64,000 nt of DNA from Pseudomonas protegens. Its GTDB lineage: Bacteria > Pseudomonadota > Gammaproteobacteria > Pseudomonadales > Pseudomonadaceae. The stretch lies in the NCBI RefSeq assembly GCF_003363755.1, contig NZ_CP031396.1:5116501-5180500 (forward strand), written 5' to 3'. The notes under the pieces were generated by a model, which was given only the letters and a program-made list of their open reading frames with translations, searched no databases and was not told where the DNA came from. Shown piece by piece: positions 1-9,151 of the stretch. How positions within the stretch are numbered: position 1 is the first letter of the stretch; the number at the start of each line of letters is the position of its first letter. A program made the translations under genes and the position numbers.

Positions 1-677
1 AGCAGGCGCATGTCGCCGGCCTGGATATGGGGCATGGAGTCGGAGATGTCGGTGCTGCCCACCTGGATGTGTCCGCCCAGCAGGGCGGTGGCGATTTCAC
101 CGCCGCCTTCCAGGGCGACGTAGCGCAGGTCCCGGGGGTTGATCCCGGCGGCCTTGGCGATCAGTGCGGTCTGCATCCAGTCCTGGCTGCCTACGGTGCC
201 GCCGGAACCTATCACCACTTTGCTTGGATCTTTCTTCAGGGCTTGGACCAGATCGTCGAGGGTCTTGTAGGGCGAGTCGCTTTTCACCGCGATAGCGCCG
301 TAGCTGGTGCCGACCGCTGCCAGCCAGCGCACCGCGCTTTCATCGAAACGGCCGAACTTGCCCTGGGCCAGGTTCAGCAGCGAACCGCTGGACCAGGCCA
401 CCAGGGTTCCGGCGTCGGCGGGACGCTGGGCCACCACGGCGTTGTAGGCCACGGCACCGACACCGCCAGGCATGTAGGTGACGCGCATCGGCTTGGTGAG
501 GAGTTTTTCGTTGACCAGAGCGCTTTGCGCCAGCTTGCAGGTCAGGTCGAAACCGCCGCCGGGGGAGGCCGGGGCGATGCATTCCGGGCGTTTGGGCTCG
601 GCGGTCGCGGCCAGCAGTTGGCCGGCGAACAGCATGCAGCCGGCGGCGAGGGCTAGTTTGTGCAGTGAAAGGTCCAT
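1..677 (-). CDS. tctC: TctC-type tricarboxylate-binding protein, 3' part beyond window edge
   Basis: This is the periplasmic substrate-binding protein of a tripartite tricarboxylate transporter (TTT family). It would hand citrate-like acids to TctA/TctB, which probably lie beyond the left edge. Read from the ATG at 677 the frame stays open to base 1, giving about 225 residues. An N-terminal signal peptide ends near LAATA, followed by ECIAPASPGGGFDLTCK, typical of the family's ligand-binding loop, and later VIGSGGTVGSQDW. A GGAG lies seven bases before the ATG. The gene follows opdH on the same strand and faces tctD-tctE, the usual arrangement of this regulon. The family call is firm; the substrate is inferred from the neighbours. 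Confidence 0.88.
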   Translation of the reverse strand, partial: MDLSLHKLALAAGCMLFAGQLLAATAEPKRPECIAPASPGGGFDLTCKLAQSALVNEKLLTKPMRVTYMPGGVGAVAYNAVVAQRPADAGTLVAWSSGSLLNLAQGKFGRFDESAVRWLAAVGTSYGAIAVKSDSPYKTLDDLVQALKKDPSKVVIGSGGTVGSQDWMQTALIAKAAGINPRDLRYVALEGGGEIATALLGGHIQVGSTDISDSMPHIQAGDMRL

Positions 678-737
678 GAACGTCTCCACAGGAGTTGTTG
701 TTATCGGTATGTCCGGGTCATCCCCGACCCTTTTTCC

Positions 738-763
738 GCAGGAGCTGGCAAGCTAGCTCCTGC
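738..763. repeat. REP-like perfect hairpin between opdH and tctC
   Basis: GCAGGAGCT and AGCTCCTGC form perfect 9-base arms around an 8-base loop. The arm resembles the GCAGGAGC core of Pseudomonas REP elements, also seen at 57305-57384. Its position after the porin gene could protect the upstream message or lower expression of tctC relative to opdH. That role is inference. Confidence 0.6.
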
Positions 764-785
764 GACGCAGCGTGATACGGGTGGC

Positions 786-2078
786 TTACCACAGGGCCAC
801 GCTGTAGCTCACCAGCAGGCGCACTTCATCGGCATCGCGTGCCGAATAGTTGGAACGGTAGGTGGCGTTGCGCAGGCGCACGGCGACGTCCTTGAAGGTG
901 CCGCTTTGCACCACGTATTTGACCTCGGTGTTGCGTTCCCACTCTTTGCCGGTGTCGCCGTTTTTCAGGGCGATGGTGTCGCCGCTGAGGTAGCGGGTCA
1001 TGAAGCTCAGGCCGGGAATCCCCAGCTTGGCGAAGTCGTAGTCATAGCGGGCCTGCCAGGAGCGTTCCTCGGCGCCGGCGAAGTCGTTGATCTGCACGAA
1101 GTTCACCAGGTACGGGTCGCTGCCATCGACATAGGGGAAGGCGCTGTCGCCGGACATGTGCTGGTAGCCGGCGCTGAGTTTATGTCCGTTCAGGGCATAG
1201 CTCACCAGGCCGTTGAGGGATTTGTTGTCGATCTTGCCGCCCCGGGCCTGGCCCTGGTCGTCGCTGATGGCCAGGCGCAGGTCGGTGCCGAAGGTGCCCG
1301 GTCCCATGGGCTGGGACGCTACCAGGCCGAGGAAGTGCTGGTTATAGACATCGTCCAGTTGGGCGAAGTGGTAGCTGCCGGTGATCTTGTCGGTGAACTT
1401 GTAGTCCAGGCCGCCGAAATTGAAGTGCTTGCCGGCCACGGTGCCGGCGAAGCGGCTGTTCTTGTTGTTGAGGCGGATGTCCTCGTAGTTGCTGTCGTCG
1501 CGGTCCTTGGCCTTGTCCAGGCGCCCGCCGGTGAAGGTCAGGTTCTTGATTTCCTTGGAGGTCAGCAGGCCGCCTTCGAAGGTCTGCGGCAGGATGCGCC
1601 CGTCGTTGGGCTTGAGGATCGGTAGCTCGGGGATCAGGCTGCCGATTTTCAGTTCGGTGGCGGAGATCTTCACTTTGCCGGTCAGGCCGAGCTTGGAGTA
1701 CTGGTCGGCGGCGCGTCCGTCATCGTGGGTCGGCAGCAGGTCGGTGCCGGTGCGGTCGGGGCTGGAATCGAGCTTGACCCCGAGCATGCCCAGGGCGTCC
1801 AGGCCGAAACCCACGGTGCCTTCGGTGTAGCCCGACTGCAGGTTGAGCATGAAACCCTGGGCCCATTCATCGCGCTTGGATTGCTGGGCGCTGGTGCCGT
1901 CGCGAAAGTCGCGATTGAAATACATATTGCGGGTTTCGAAGGTGGCGCTGCTGTCTTCGAAGAAGGCGGCCTGGCTTAAGGGCGCGACACCGGCGAGGGC
2001 CGCGGCGCTGGCCAGGGCGGTCGGGGTCAGACGGGAAAAAAATACAGGTGTGACGGCGTGAGGGCGCGTGGACGGCAT
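786..2078 (-). CDS. opdH: OprD-family outer-membrane porin, probable tricarboxylate channel OpdH
   Basis: This 430-residue protein has an N-terminal signal peptide ending near LSQA, then AFFEDSSATFETRNMYFNR, the hallmark start of a mature OprD-family porin. The remainder alternates amphipathic beta strands with loops and ends in an aromatic residue (SYSVALW), as expected for BAM-assembled barrels. The length matches OprD/OpdH porins. The ATG at 2078 has a GGAG about ten bases upstream. It is transcribed with tctC and away from tctD-tctE, which supports a role in citrate or related tricarboxylate entry rather than basic amino acids. The specific OpdH name rests on this context. Confidence 0.9.
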   Translation of the reverse strand: MPSTRPHAVTPVFFSRLTPTALASAAALAGVAPLSQAAFFEDSSATFETRNMYFNRDFRDGTSAQQSKRDEWAQGFMLNLQSGYTEGTVGFGLDALGMLGVKLDSSPDRTGTDLLPTHDDGRAADQYSKLGLTGKVKISATELKIGSLIPELPILKPNDGRILPQTFEGGLLTSKEIKNLTFTGGRLDKAKDRDDSNYEDIRLNNKNSRFAGTVAGKHFNFGGLDYKFTDKITGSYHFAQLDDVYNQHFLGLVASQPMGPGTFGTDLRLAISDDQGQARGGKIDNKSLNGLVSYALNGHKLSAGYQHMSGDSAFPYVDGSDPYLVNFVQINDFAGAEERSWQARYDYDFAKLGIPGLSFMTRYLSGDTIALKNGDTGKEWERNTEVKYVVQSGTFKDVAVRLRNATYRSNYSARDADEVRLLVSYSVALW

Positions 2079-2092
2079 CCAGGGGTACTCCG

Positions 2093-2100
2093 TTATTGTT
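2093..2100 (-). promoter_or_regulatory. Candidate Hfq/Crc catabolite-repression (CA) motif at opdH RBS
   Basis: On the opdH mRNA strand these bases read AACAATAA, an exact match to the AAYAAYAA motif bound by Hfq/Crc in pseudomonads. It lies immediately before the CGGAG ribosome-binding site, where binding would block translation. The motif is seen; regulation is inferred from known practice for catabolic genes. Confidence 0.5.
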
Positions 2101-2112
2101 CTTATTTTGACG

Positions 2113-2132
2113 AAAACGCTTCGAGGCGTTTT
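2113..2132. other. Hairpin in the opdH/tctD divergent region
   Basis: AAAACGC and GCGTTTT form 7-base arms around a 6-base loop, about 35 bases upstream of the opdH start. It would fold in the opdH leader just 5' of the A-rich CA motif, or serve as a TctD binding site in DNA. I cannot decide between these from sequence alone. The rest of 2133-2313 holds the two promoters, which I could not place with confidence. Confidence 0.35.
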
Positions 2133-2313
2133 GCGTATCAGCGGCCATCAGGGCCAGGGCAGTCGAGACTGTCCGTAGCCGGACTCTAAAGGGCCAACCT
2201 TTCGCTAACCTTTCAACGTACTTTCACGGTTTTCGGGCTTCACAGCGGCGAATGCAGCGGTACACTCCGCGCCAAAGAGCGGCGTCGATCCCCCCGGAAC
2301 GAGGTAAGAAAAC

Positions 2314-2985
2314 ATGCGAGTCCTGCTCGTCGAAGACCATCTGCAACTGGCCGAAAGTGTCGCCCAGGCGCTCAAGAGCACCGGCCTGACCGTGGATGTG
2401 CTGCACGATGGCGTGGCCGCCGACCTGGCTCTGGGCAGTGAGGAATACGCCATGGCGATCCTCGATGTCGGCCTGCCGCGCCTGGACGGTTTCGAGGTGC
2501 TGGCGCGCCTGCGGGCCCGGGGCAAGAACCTGCCGGTGCTGATGCTCACTGCCCGCAGCGACGTCAAGGATCGGGTCCACGGTCTGAACCTGGGGGCCGA
2601 CGATTACCTGGCCAAGCCGTTCGAACTGACCGAGCTCGAAGCCCGGGTCAAGGCGCTGTTGCGCCGTAGCGTGCTGGGGGGCGAGCGCCAGCAGCGTTGT
2701 GGAGTGCTGGCCTATGACCTGGATACCCGACGCTTCACCCTGGGCGAAGAACTGCTGACCCTGACGTCCCGCGAGCAGGCCGTGCTCGAGGCATTGATTG
2801 CCCGTCCCGGCCGGGTGATGAGCAAGGAGCAACTGGCCTCCCAGGTGTTCGGCCTGGATGAGGAGGCCAGCCCGGATGCCATCGAGATTTATGTCCACCG
2901 TCTGCGCAAGAAGCTCGATGGCCATGCAGTGGCCATCGTGACGTTCCGTGGCTTGGGTTATCTGTTGGAAAGCCGCGATGCATAG
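2314..2985 (+). CDS. tctD: OmpR-family response regulator TctD
   Basis: A 223-residue transcription factor with a receiver domain (residues 1-115) and a winged-helix trans-activation domain (about 125-220). The phospho-acceptor is D51 in AILDVGLPRLDG, and the conserved lysine lies in LAKPFEL. The C-terminal EIYVHRLRKKL is the OmpR recognition-helix signature. A GAGG precedes the ATG at a good distance. The gene overlaps tctE by eight bases, so the pair is probably translationally coupled. It is divergent from opdH-tctC, which it most likely activates when tricarboxylates are present. Confidence 0.93.
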   Translation: MRVLLVEDHLQLAESVAQALKSTGLTVDVLHDGVAADLALGSEEYAMAILDVGLPRLDGFEVLARLRARGKNLPVLMLTARSDVKDRVHGLNLGADDYLAKPFELTELEARVKALLRRSVLGGERQQRCGVLAYDLDTRRFTLGEELLTLTSREQAVLEALIARPGRVMSKEQLASQVFGLDEEASPDAIEIYVHRLRKKLDGHAVAIVTFRGLGYLLESRDA

Positions 2986-4381
2986 GCCCAGCAGCCTGCG
3001 CTGGCGGTTGCTGTGGAACCTGGCGCTGCTGCTGGTGGTGCTGATGCTGGCCAGCGGCTTGAGTGCCTACTGGAACGGCCGTGAGGCCGCCGACACCGCC
3101 TATGACCGCACCCTGCTGGCCTCGGCGCGGACCATTGCCGCCGGGTTGTCCCAGCGTGACGGCAGCCTTAGCGCCAATGTGCCCTATGTGGCCCTGGACA
3201 CCTTTGCCTACGACAGTGCCGGGCGCATCTATTACCAGGTCAACGATATTCACCAGCAACTGATCTCCGGTTACGAAAACCTGCCTGGTCCGCCGCCGGG
3301 TACTCCGCGTACCGATGACTATCCGGCCCTGGCGCGCTTCTACGATGCCACCTATCAGGGCCAGAACGTGCGGGTGGTGAGCCTGCTCAAGGCGGTCAGC
3401 GAGCCGAACATGAACGGCATGGCGGAAATTCGCGTGGCGGAGACCGACGAGGCGCGGGTCGCAATGGCCCGTAGCTTGATGGCCGACACCTTGCTGCGCC
3501 TGGGAATGCTGGCCATGGGGGCGTTGCTGCTGGTGTGGTTTGCGGTGAGTGCCGCCTTGCGTCCGTTGGAACGTTTGCGCGGTGCGGTGGAGGAGCGCCA
3601 GCCCGATGACTTGCGGCCGCTGCCGCTGGTTTCGGTACAGCGTGAGTTGTGGCCCCTGGTGCGGGCCTTGAACCATTTCACCGAACGCCTGCGGGGGCAG
3701 TTCGAGCGCCAGGCACAGTTTATTGCCGAGGCCGCCCATGAGTTGCGAACACCGCTGGCGGCACTCAAGGCCCGTCTGGAGCTGGGGCTGCGTTCCAGCG
3801 AGCCGGACACTTGGCGTACGACCTTGGAAAGCGCGGCCCAGGGCACCGATCGCTTGACCCACCTGGCCAATCAGTTGCTGTCCCTGGCCCGGGTGGAAAA
3901 TGGCGCCCGGGCGATCGCCGAGGGCGGCGCACAGTTGCTCGATCTCAGCCAGTTGGCCCGGGAACTGGGCATGGCCATGGCGCCTCTGGCCCATGCCAGG
4001 GGGGTGGCCCTGGCCCTGGAAGCCGACGAGCCGGTGTGGCTCAAGGGCGAGCCAACCCTGCTCAATGAACTGCTGAGCAACCTGGTGGACAACGCCCTGG
4101 CCCACACGCCGTCGGGCGGCAATGTGGTGCTGCGGGTATCGGCGCCGGGGGTGCTGGAGGTGGAGGACGACGGGCCGGGTATTCCCCTGGAGGATCGCGA
4201 CCGGGTCTTCGAACGTTTTTACCGGCGTAATCAGCAGGTGGCCGGTTCGGGGTTGGGGCTGGCGATCGTCGGGGAAATCTGTCGCGCCCATCTGGCACAG
4301 ATCAGCCTGCACGATGGCCAGCCTTCGGGGCTCAAAGTGCGGGTGAGTTTTATCGCGGGGTCAGGATCAGTAGAGCATTGA
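2978..4381 (+). CDS. tctE: Sensor histidine kinase TctE
   Basis: A 467-residue membrane sensor kinase that would phosphorylate TctD. Transmembrane helices are at about 10-31 and 170-192, enclosing a periplasmic sensor region. A HAMP-like linker follows, then the H-box AEAAHELRTPL with the phosphorylated histidine near residue 254, an N-box (LLSNLVDNALAHTPSG), a G1 box (VEDDGPGI), an F-box (FERFYR) and a G2 box (GSGLGLAIV). I chose the ATG at 2978, which overlaps the tctD stop, over an upstream in-frame codon inside tctD. The 3' end overlaps the convergent HDOD gene by 15 bases. Confidence 0.92.
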   Translation: MHRPSSLRWRLLWNLALLLVVLMLASGLSAYWNGREAADTAYDRTLLASARTIAAGLSQRDGSLSANVPYVALDTFAYDSAGRIYYQVNDIHQQLISGYENLPGPPPGTPRTDDYPALARFYDATYQGQNVRVVSLLKAVSEPNMNGMAEIRVAETDEARVAMARSLMADTLLRLGMLAMGALLLVWFAVSAALRPLERLRGAVEERQPDDLRPLPLVSVQRELWPLVRALNHFTERLRGQFERQAQFIAEAAHELRTPLAALKARLELGLRSSEPDTWRTTLESAAQGTDRLTHLANQLLSLARVENGARAIAEGGAQLLDLSQLARELGMAMAPLAHARGVALALEADEPVWLKGEPTLLNELLSNLVDNALAHTPSGGNVVLRVSAPGVLEVEDDGPGIPLEDRDRVFERFYRRNQQVAGSGLGLAIVGEICRAHLAQISLHDGQPSGLKVRVSFIAGSGSVEH

Positions 4382-5188
4382 GCGGGATTCTTGCAGCTCG
4401 CTGCACATGGCCTGGTTTTCCGGGTCGATTCCCAGCTTCTTGAACGCCGGCACGCTGAAGGCGTCAATGCGCGAGAGTGAGTGATCTGTGTCTTTGTGGC
4501 AGTACAGGGTCGCCACCTGGACCAGGTCGACGTAGTCGATCCCGCTGGTCTGGCGGTTGAATTCCAGGTAGTGCCCGGGGATCTCCACCAGTTGCTCGGG
4601 GAACTCCCAGACCCGTAGCAGCTTGTCCCCCAGCAACGGGTGAATGCGTTCGATCACGTGATTGAGGCTGACCGGGTCGGAAAGCAGTTCGTAGTGGTCT
4701 TCGGCGTAGGTCAGGATCGGCAACACGCCGATCTGGTGTACCAGTCCGCCGAGCGCTGCCTGGTCGGGCTTGAGCTGGGTGTAGCGGCGGCACAGGGCAT
4801 AGCTGACTCCGGCCACTTCCAGGCTGCGGCGCCACACATCGTGCATTTTCTGTGCAACCACCTCGGAGCGGGCATTGAAGATCTGCTCCATCACCAGGCC
4901 GATGGCCAGGTTGCTGCTGTAGTTGACTCCCAGGCGGGTGATGGCGGTATGCAGGTCGGTGACTTCCTGGGCCGCCCGCAACAGTGGGCTGTTGACCACC
5001 TTGATCAGTCGCGCCGACAACGCGGTGTCCCGGCCTATCACTTTGCTCAGGGTGCTGACGCTGATTTCCGGGTCTTCGGCGGCCCGGCGAATCTGCAGGG
5101 CTACCTCCGGTAGGGTTGGCAGAACCAGGTCATCGTTGTCGATGGCCTCCACCAAATCCTGTTGGACCTTTTGCGCCAGCTCAGTCAT
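4367..5188 (-). CDS. HDOD-domain signalling protein
   Basis: A 273-residue cytoplasmic protein made essentially of one HDOD domain. It starts with LPTLPEVALQIRRAAEDPE and contains the GRDTALSARLIKVVNSP and TAITRLGVN segments typical of the fold. HDOD proteins are catalytically degenerate HD relatives that act as output or scaffold modules in signalling. There is no attached receiver, EAL or kinase domain, so its partner is unknown. It lies 38 bases downstream of ygfZ on the same strand and may be co-transcribed with it. The fold assignment is firm; no specific function can be given. Confidence 0.85.
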   Translation of the reverse strand: MTELAQKVQQDLVEAIDNDDLVLPTLPEVALQIRRAAEDPEISVSTLSKVIGRDTALSARLIKVVNSPLLRAAQEVTDLHTAITRLGVNYSSNLAIGLVMEQIFNARSEVVAQKMHDVWRRSLEVAGVSYALCRRYTQLKPDQAALGGLVHQIGVLPILTYAEDHYELLSDPVSLNHVIERIHPLLGDKLLRVWEFPEQLVEIPGHYLEFNRQTSGIDYVDLVQVATLYCHKDTDHSLSRIDAFSVPAFKKLGIDPENQAMCSELQESRSMLY

Positions 5189-5226
5189 TTCAGTTCTCTA
5201 GGGTGTTGCAGGAAAGGGGGAGTCGG

Positions 5227-6168
5227 TCAGCGCTGGATTTCGCGATCGCGGTCCAGCTGGTACGGCAGGTCCAGCAATTGCAGACCGGGCCCTTCGAGTG
5301 CGCCCAGGTGCAGGTTGCCATCTTCTGCCGCTTCGGCCTGCAACACGGCCAGCAGTTCCACCTGGTCTTGTGCCTGGGCGGCCAGGACCACTTCACCGAT
5401 GGAGCTGTTGTGGGTCGGGGAGAACAGCGGGGTGCCTGGAATGGGGAGTTCGCCGCTGGGCAATGCAAGTCGGTAGAGGCGACGCTTGAGCTTGCCCAGG
5501 TATTGCATGCGGGCGACGATTTCCTGACCGGTGTAGCAGCCTTTCTTGAAGCTGACGCCGCCCACGGCCTGGAGGTTGAGCATCTGCGGAATGAACAGTT
5601 CACGGGTCTGCGCCATGACCTGGCCGAGGCCTGCGCGGATCTGGCCCAGCAGCCACTGATTGAGCTCGCCCTGGGGCAGTTGCGCAGCCAGTTGCTGACC
5701 CAGGCTCTCGGCGCGTTCTGCCGGGACCCAGAGTTCGACGCGGTGGCTTGAGGCGCGCACCGCAATCAGACCGTCGGCGCGGACTACGGCGCCGTCTTCC
5801 TGGGGCAGTTCAAGGCCCAGGCCGCTCAGGCTGGAGTCGGCATGGCTGAGGCCGAAGCGCGCCCAGTTGGCGCTTTCATCGGTGAGCTTGGCCTTGGAGA
5901 AGACTGCGTATTTCTTCAGGTCCGCCAGTTGCGGCTCAAGCAGTTCGCTGGCCATGGCCAGCAGGCAGCCGTCACCTTCCAGGAGGATACGGAAACTGGA
6001 CTGCATGCGGCCTTTCTGGTTGCAACGGGCGCCCAGGCTGGACTGGCTGTCGCTGAGGTAATTGAGGTTGCAGGTCAACTGACCCTGAAGGAATTTGCTG
6101 GCATCAGGGCCGCGGACGGCGAGGACGCCTTCGTGGGACAGGGGGCAGAAAAAAGCGGAGTCAGCCAT
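5227..6168 (-). CDS. ygfZ: YgfZ/GcvT-fold folate-binding protein, Fe-S cluster maintenance
   Basis: A 313-residue GcvT-like protein that uses tetrahydrofolate to help assemble or repair certain iron-sulfur enzymes. The diagnostic KGCYTGQEIVARMQYLGK motif, including the essential cysteine, is present at about residues 215-232. The N-terminal LSHEGVLAVRGPDASKFLQGQ is the usual family start. The ATG at 6168 has only a weak ribosome site. It is divergent from sdhE-ygfX, a conserved arrangement that links succinate dehydrogenase flavinylation and Fe-S maintenance. Confidence 0.92.
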   Translation of the reverse strand: MADSAFFCPLSHEGVLAVRGPDASKFLQGQLTCNLNYLSDSQSSLGARCNQKGRMQSSFRILLEGDGCLLAMASELLEPQLADLKKYAVFSKAKLTDESANWARFGLSHADSSLSGLGLELPQEDGAVVRADGLIAVRASSHRVELWVPAERAESLGQQLAAQLPQGELNQWLLGQIRAGLGQVMAQTRELFIPQMLNLQAVGGVSFKKGCYTGQEIVARMQYLGKLKRRLYRLALPSGELPIPGTPLFSPTHNSSIGEVVLAAQAQDQVELLAVLQAEAAEDGNLHLGALEGPGLQLLDLPYQLDRDREIQR

Positions 6169-6317
6169 GGTTCATCGCAGGGTAAAAAGTCTGGGGCACA
6201 TCATAAGGGGGCGCCCCTGAAATGGATAGTTCACAAAGGACAGGTGGTGACCGACCAAAGCCGACTGTTCTCGTGTTCCCCGGGCTGTATACTTGCGCTC
6301 TATTTGAGGAGCGCTCC

Positions 6318-6572
6318 ATGGTTGAAGATGTTGAACTGAATCGCCTCTACTGGCACAGCCGTCGCGGCATGCTTGAGCTGGACGTATTGCTGGTGCCGTT
6401 CGTCAGGGAGGTGTACCCGCATCTCAATGAGACCGATCGCGAGTGCTACCGCAAGTTGCTGGAGTGTGAGGATCAGGACATGTTCGGCTGGTTCATGGAA
6501 CGCAGCGAGTCCGAGGATCCTGAGCTGCAGCGCATGGTTCGCATGATTCTGGACCGTGTCCAGCCCAAGTAG
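6318..6572 (+). CDS. sdhE: Succinate dehydrogenase flavinylation factor SdhE
   Basis: An 84-residue all-helical protein that promotes covalent FAD attachment to the SdhA flavoprotein. The signature RRGMLELD, containing the RGxxE flavinylation motif, is at residues 15-22. The start at 6318 is supported by GAGGAG nine bases upstream; an upstream in-frame start lacks a good site. It overlaps ygfX by 17 bases, so the two are likely coupled. Confidence 0.93.
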
Positions 6573-7008
6573 GCTGTTCGAGTGCCGCTGGCGTGCTTCA
6601 CGGCAACTGCTGGCGGCTTACCTGCTGGCCCAGGCATTCGCTCTGGTTGCCATTTTCCTACTGAATATCCCGTCTTTGGCCAAGGTGCTGGGCATCCTGC
6701 TGTGCCAGTTGCACGGCGGCTGGGTGCTGCCTCGACAGATTTTGTTGACCCATTCCCGAGCATTCAGCCGCTTGCGGCATTCATCAGAGGGCTGGCAGCT
6801 GTGGAGTCCGGCCACGGGTTGGCAGGTGGTGCAGTTGCGGCCTGACAGCCTGGCATTGCCGCTGATCGTGGTATTGCGCTTCCGTCTGCAGGGCGAGCGC
6901 TGGGTGCGCTCCCTTTGTGTGCCGAGGGACGCGCAGACCGCCGATGAGCATCGGCGTCTGCGGGTGCGGCTCAAGTTCGGCCGGCGTAGGTGGGCGGCAG
7001 CAGAATAG
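6556..7008 (+). CDS. ygfX: YgfX (CptA) family membrane protein
   Basis: A 150-residue protein beginning at a GTG inside the end of sdhE. The N-terminal [15 protein letters not shown] is followed by two membrane helices (about 18-37 and 40-52) and a soluble tail, the layout of YgfX. E. coli YgfX was reported as the toxin partner of SdhE/YgfY acting on the division and MreB cytoskeleton, though that role is debated. The tail gene end overlaps the convergent nadB end by 38 bases. Confidence 0.8.
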
Positions 7009-8593
7009 TGTCGCGAGCTTCAGGCAGCAGCTGCGGATAGTCGAGGGTGTAGTGCAGGCCGCGGCTTTCCTTGCGCTCCATGGCCGAGAGAATCATCAGT
7101 TCGGCCACCTGGGCCAGGTTGCGCAACTCGATCAAGTCACGGCTGACCTTGTAGTTGCTGTAGAACTCGTCGATTTCGTCCAGTAGCAGGCGAACCCGGT
7201 GTTGAGCCCGTTGCAGGCGTTTGTTGGTCCGCACGATACCGACGTAGTCCCACATGAATCGCCGCAGTTCGTCCCAGTTGTGCGCAATGATCACGTCTTC
7301 GTCAGAGTCGGTGACCTGGCTGGCATCCCAGGCCGGCAGGGCGATGGGAATCGAGATCTGAGGCAGTTGCTGGAGAATGTCGGCCGCTGCCGAGCGGGCG
7401 TAGACGAAACACTCCAGCAACGAGTTGCTGGCCATGCGGTTGGCTCCGTGGAGGCCAGTGAAACTGGTTTCGCCAATGGCATACAGGCCTGGCACATCGG
7501 TGCGCCCCTGTTGATCGACCATTACGCCGCCGCAGGTGTAGTGGGCGGCCGGCACCACTGGGATCGGCTGCCGGGTGATATCGATGGAAAATTCCAGGCA
7601 GCGCTCATACACGGTGGGGAAGTGGGTCTTGATGAAGGCTTCCGGTTTGTGGCTGATATCCAGGTAGACGCAGTCGATCCCCAGGCGCTTCATTTCATGG
7701 TCAATGGCCCGGGCGACGATGTCCCGGGGAGCCAGTTCGGCCCGAGGGTCGAAGCGCTGCATGAAGCGTTCGCCGTTGGGCAGCTTGAGGTGGGCACCTT
7801 CACCGCGCAGGGCCTCGGTGATCAGGAAACTCTTGGCCAGTGGGTGATACAGGCAGGTGGGGTGGAACTGGTTGAACTCCAGGTTGGCCACCCGGCAACC
7901 CGAGCGCCACGCCATGGCGATGCCATCGCCACAGGCACTGTCGGGGTTGCTGGTATAGAGGTAGACCTTGGCTGCACCGCCGGAGGCGAGGATCACGAAG
8001 CGGGCGCCGAAGGTGTCCACTTCACCCGTGCCGCGGTTGAGTACGTAGGCGCCCAGGCAGCGATCACCTTCCAGGCCCAGGCGTTTTTCGGTGATCAGGT
8101 CAACGGCAACCCGCTGCTCCAGCAGTTCGATATTGGGGTGCTGTCGGGCCTGGGCCAGCAGTGTCTTGAAAATGGCTGCGCCAGTGGCGTCTGCGGCATG
8201 GATGATCCGTCGGTGGCTGTGACCGCCTTCACGGGTCAGGTGGAACTCGAAGCCATTGTCATCGCTGCTGGCGTCTTCATCGCGGGTAAAGGGAACCCCC
8301 TGGTCGATCAACCACTGGATGGCCTCGCGGCTGTGTTCCACGGTAAATCGCACGGCATCTTCGTGGCACAGGCCGCCACCGGCGTTGAGGGTGTCATCGA
8401 CATGGGATTCGACGGTATCGGTATCGTCCAGAACGGCAGCGACGCCGCCTTGGGCCCAGTAGGTCGAACCGTTGGCCAGATCGCCTTTGCTCAGGACGGC
8501 GATACGCAAGTGGCGGGGCAGTGTCAGGGCCAGACTCAAGCCGGCGGCGCCGCTGCCAATCACCAGAACATCGTGTTGAAACTGTTGGCTCAT
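6971..8593 (-). CDS. nadB: L-aspartate oxidase NadB
   Basis: A 540-residue flavoprotein that oxidises L-aspartate to iminoaspartate in de novo NAD synthesis. The N-terminal dinucleotide motif is [28 protein letters not shown], the [12 protein letters not shown] substrate loop and the FAD-contacting [18 protein letters not shown] region are all present and intact. I start at MSQQFQHDV (8593); an upstream in-frame extension has no homology features. Length fits the family. It is divergent from algU across 558 bases. Confidence 0.95.
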   Translation of the reverse strand: MSQQFQHDVLVIGSGAAGLSLALTLPRHLRIAVLSKGDLANGSTYWAQGGVAAVLDDTDTVESHVDDTLNAGGGLCHEDAVRFTVEHSREAIQWLIDQGVPFTRDEDASSDDNGFEFHLTREGGHSHRRIIHAADATGAAIFKTLLAQARQHPNIELLEQRVAVDLITEKRLGLEGDRCLGAYVLNRGTGEVDTFGARFVILASGGAAKVYLYTSNPDSACGDGIAMAWRSGCRVANLEFNQFHPTCLYHPLAKSFLITEALRGEGAHLKLPNGERFMQRFDPRAELAPRDIVARAIDHEMKRLGIDCVYLDISHKPEAFIKTHFPTVYERCLEFSIDITRQPIPVVPAAHYTCGGVMVDQQGRTDVPGLYAIGETSFTGLHGANRMASNSLLECFVYARSAAADILQQLPQISIPIALPAWDASQVTDSDEDVIIAHNWDELRRFMWDYVGIVRTNKRLQRAQHRVRLLLDEIDEFYSNYKVSRDLIELRNLAQVAELMILSAMERKESRGLHYTLDYPQLLPEARDTILLPPTYAGRT

Positions 8594-8870
8594 TTGAAGG
8601 ATTCCGCTCAAAGCGACCCAATATGGGGTTGGCGCCAGACGCCTGAATCGGCGAGTCAAAGCAGCCACACAGCCCACTAGTATATAGAGGGGGGGATCGG
8701 CACAATAGTCGCGCCTTCATGGCGTTGTGCGACTTCGCTGAGCAAAAGCGTTGCTCTCGACCAGCCTCTACTCGCGGCGTTCAAGCTTCCGCGCGGGTTG
8801 ATCGAAGAAGTAGGGCTGTTTTTCTCTTCACCGTTACACAATCTTCGTTCGGCGCAGCTATAAAGATTGG

Positions 8871-8898
8871 GAACTTTTGCCAAGGCCCCAAACTCAAT
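8871..8898 (+). promoter_or_regulatory. Distal candidate AlgU (sigma-22) promoter
   Basis: GAACTT at 8871-8876 is followed after 17 bases by TCAATA at 8894-8899. The -35 is a perfect match to the sigma-E/AlgU consensus and the -10 is a partial match. P. aeruginosa algU also has several upstream promoters, two of them AlgU-dependent. Confidence 0.5.
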
Positions 8899-9065
8899 AG
8901 AAGGTTGCCTGAAAGAAGGGACAGCGTCGGTTCTGGCCAGGGTTTGCAATCTGTCCCTTGGTGACAGAAATCGACGACAGGATTATTCGCGCAGCCGGCC
9001 TTGCCCGCGCTGCGTTTTTCGTGCGTGCCGGATCAGAGCCCGCAGGAAACTTGCTTGGAGGGGGA

Positions 9066-9093
9066 GAACTTTTGCGAAAAGCCCGAGTCTATG
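9066..9093 (+). promoter_or_regulatory. Proximal AlgU autoregulatory promoter
   Basis: GAACTT at 9066-9071, a 16-base spacer and TCTATG at 9088-9093 match the GAACTT-N16-TCTnA form recognised by AlgU/RpoE. It lies 59 bases before the algU start, so AlgU probably activates its own operon from here. Confidence 0.75.
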
Positions 9094-9151
9094 TTTGCAA
9101 GCCTGATCGATTAGTGATGCAAGCCTCCTCCGAGCTTATCGAGGAGTGTTC

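Larger units (their letters stand above)
8594..9151. other. nadB-algU intergenic region
   Basis: This 558-base spacer contains no convincing gene; the short open frames have neither ribosome sites nor protein-like composition. It holds two GAACTT-type AlgU promoters, described separately. The nadB promoter should lie near 8680-8710 on the minus strand, where an AT-rich TATATACT occurs, but its -35 spacing is poor. Confidence 0.6.

Noticed and set aside
906-1625. Long plus-strand frame opposite opdH
   Set aside because: It mirrors the porin gene in the opposite frame, has low-complexity Val/Ala/Gly content, and has no ribosome site. The porin on the minus strand explains the region.
2735-4312. 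525-codon minus-strand frame opposite tctD-tctE
   Set aside because: Rich in Gln, His, Arg and Pro, as expected for antisense of a GC-rich gene. The kinase and regulator motifs on the plus strand are decisive.
7199-8680. 493-codon frame opposite nadB
   Set aside because: Antisense shadow; nadB motifs are complete on the other strand.
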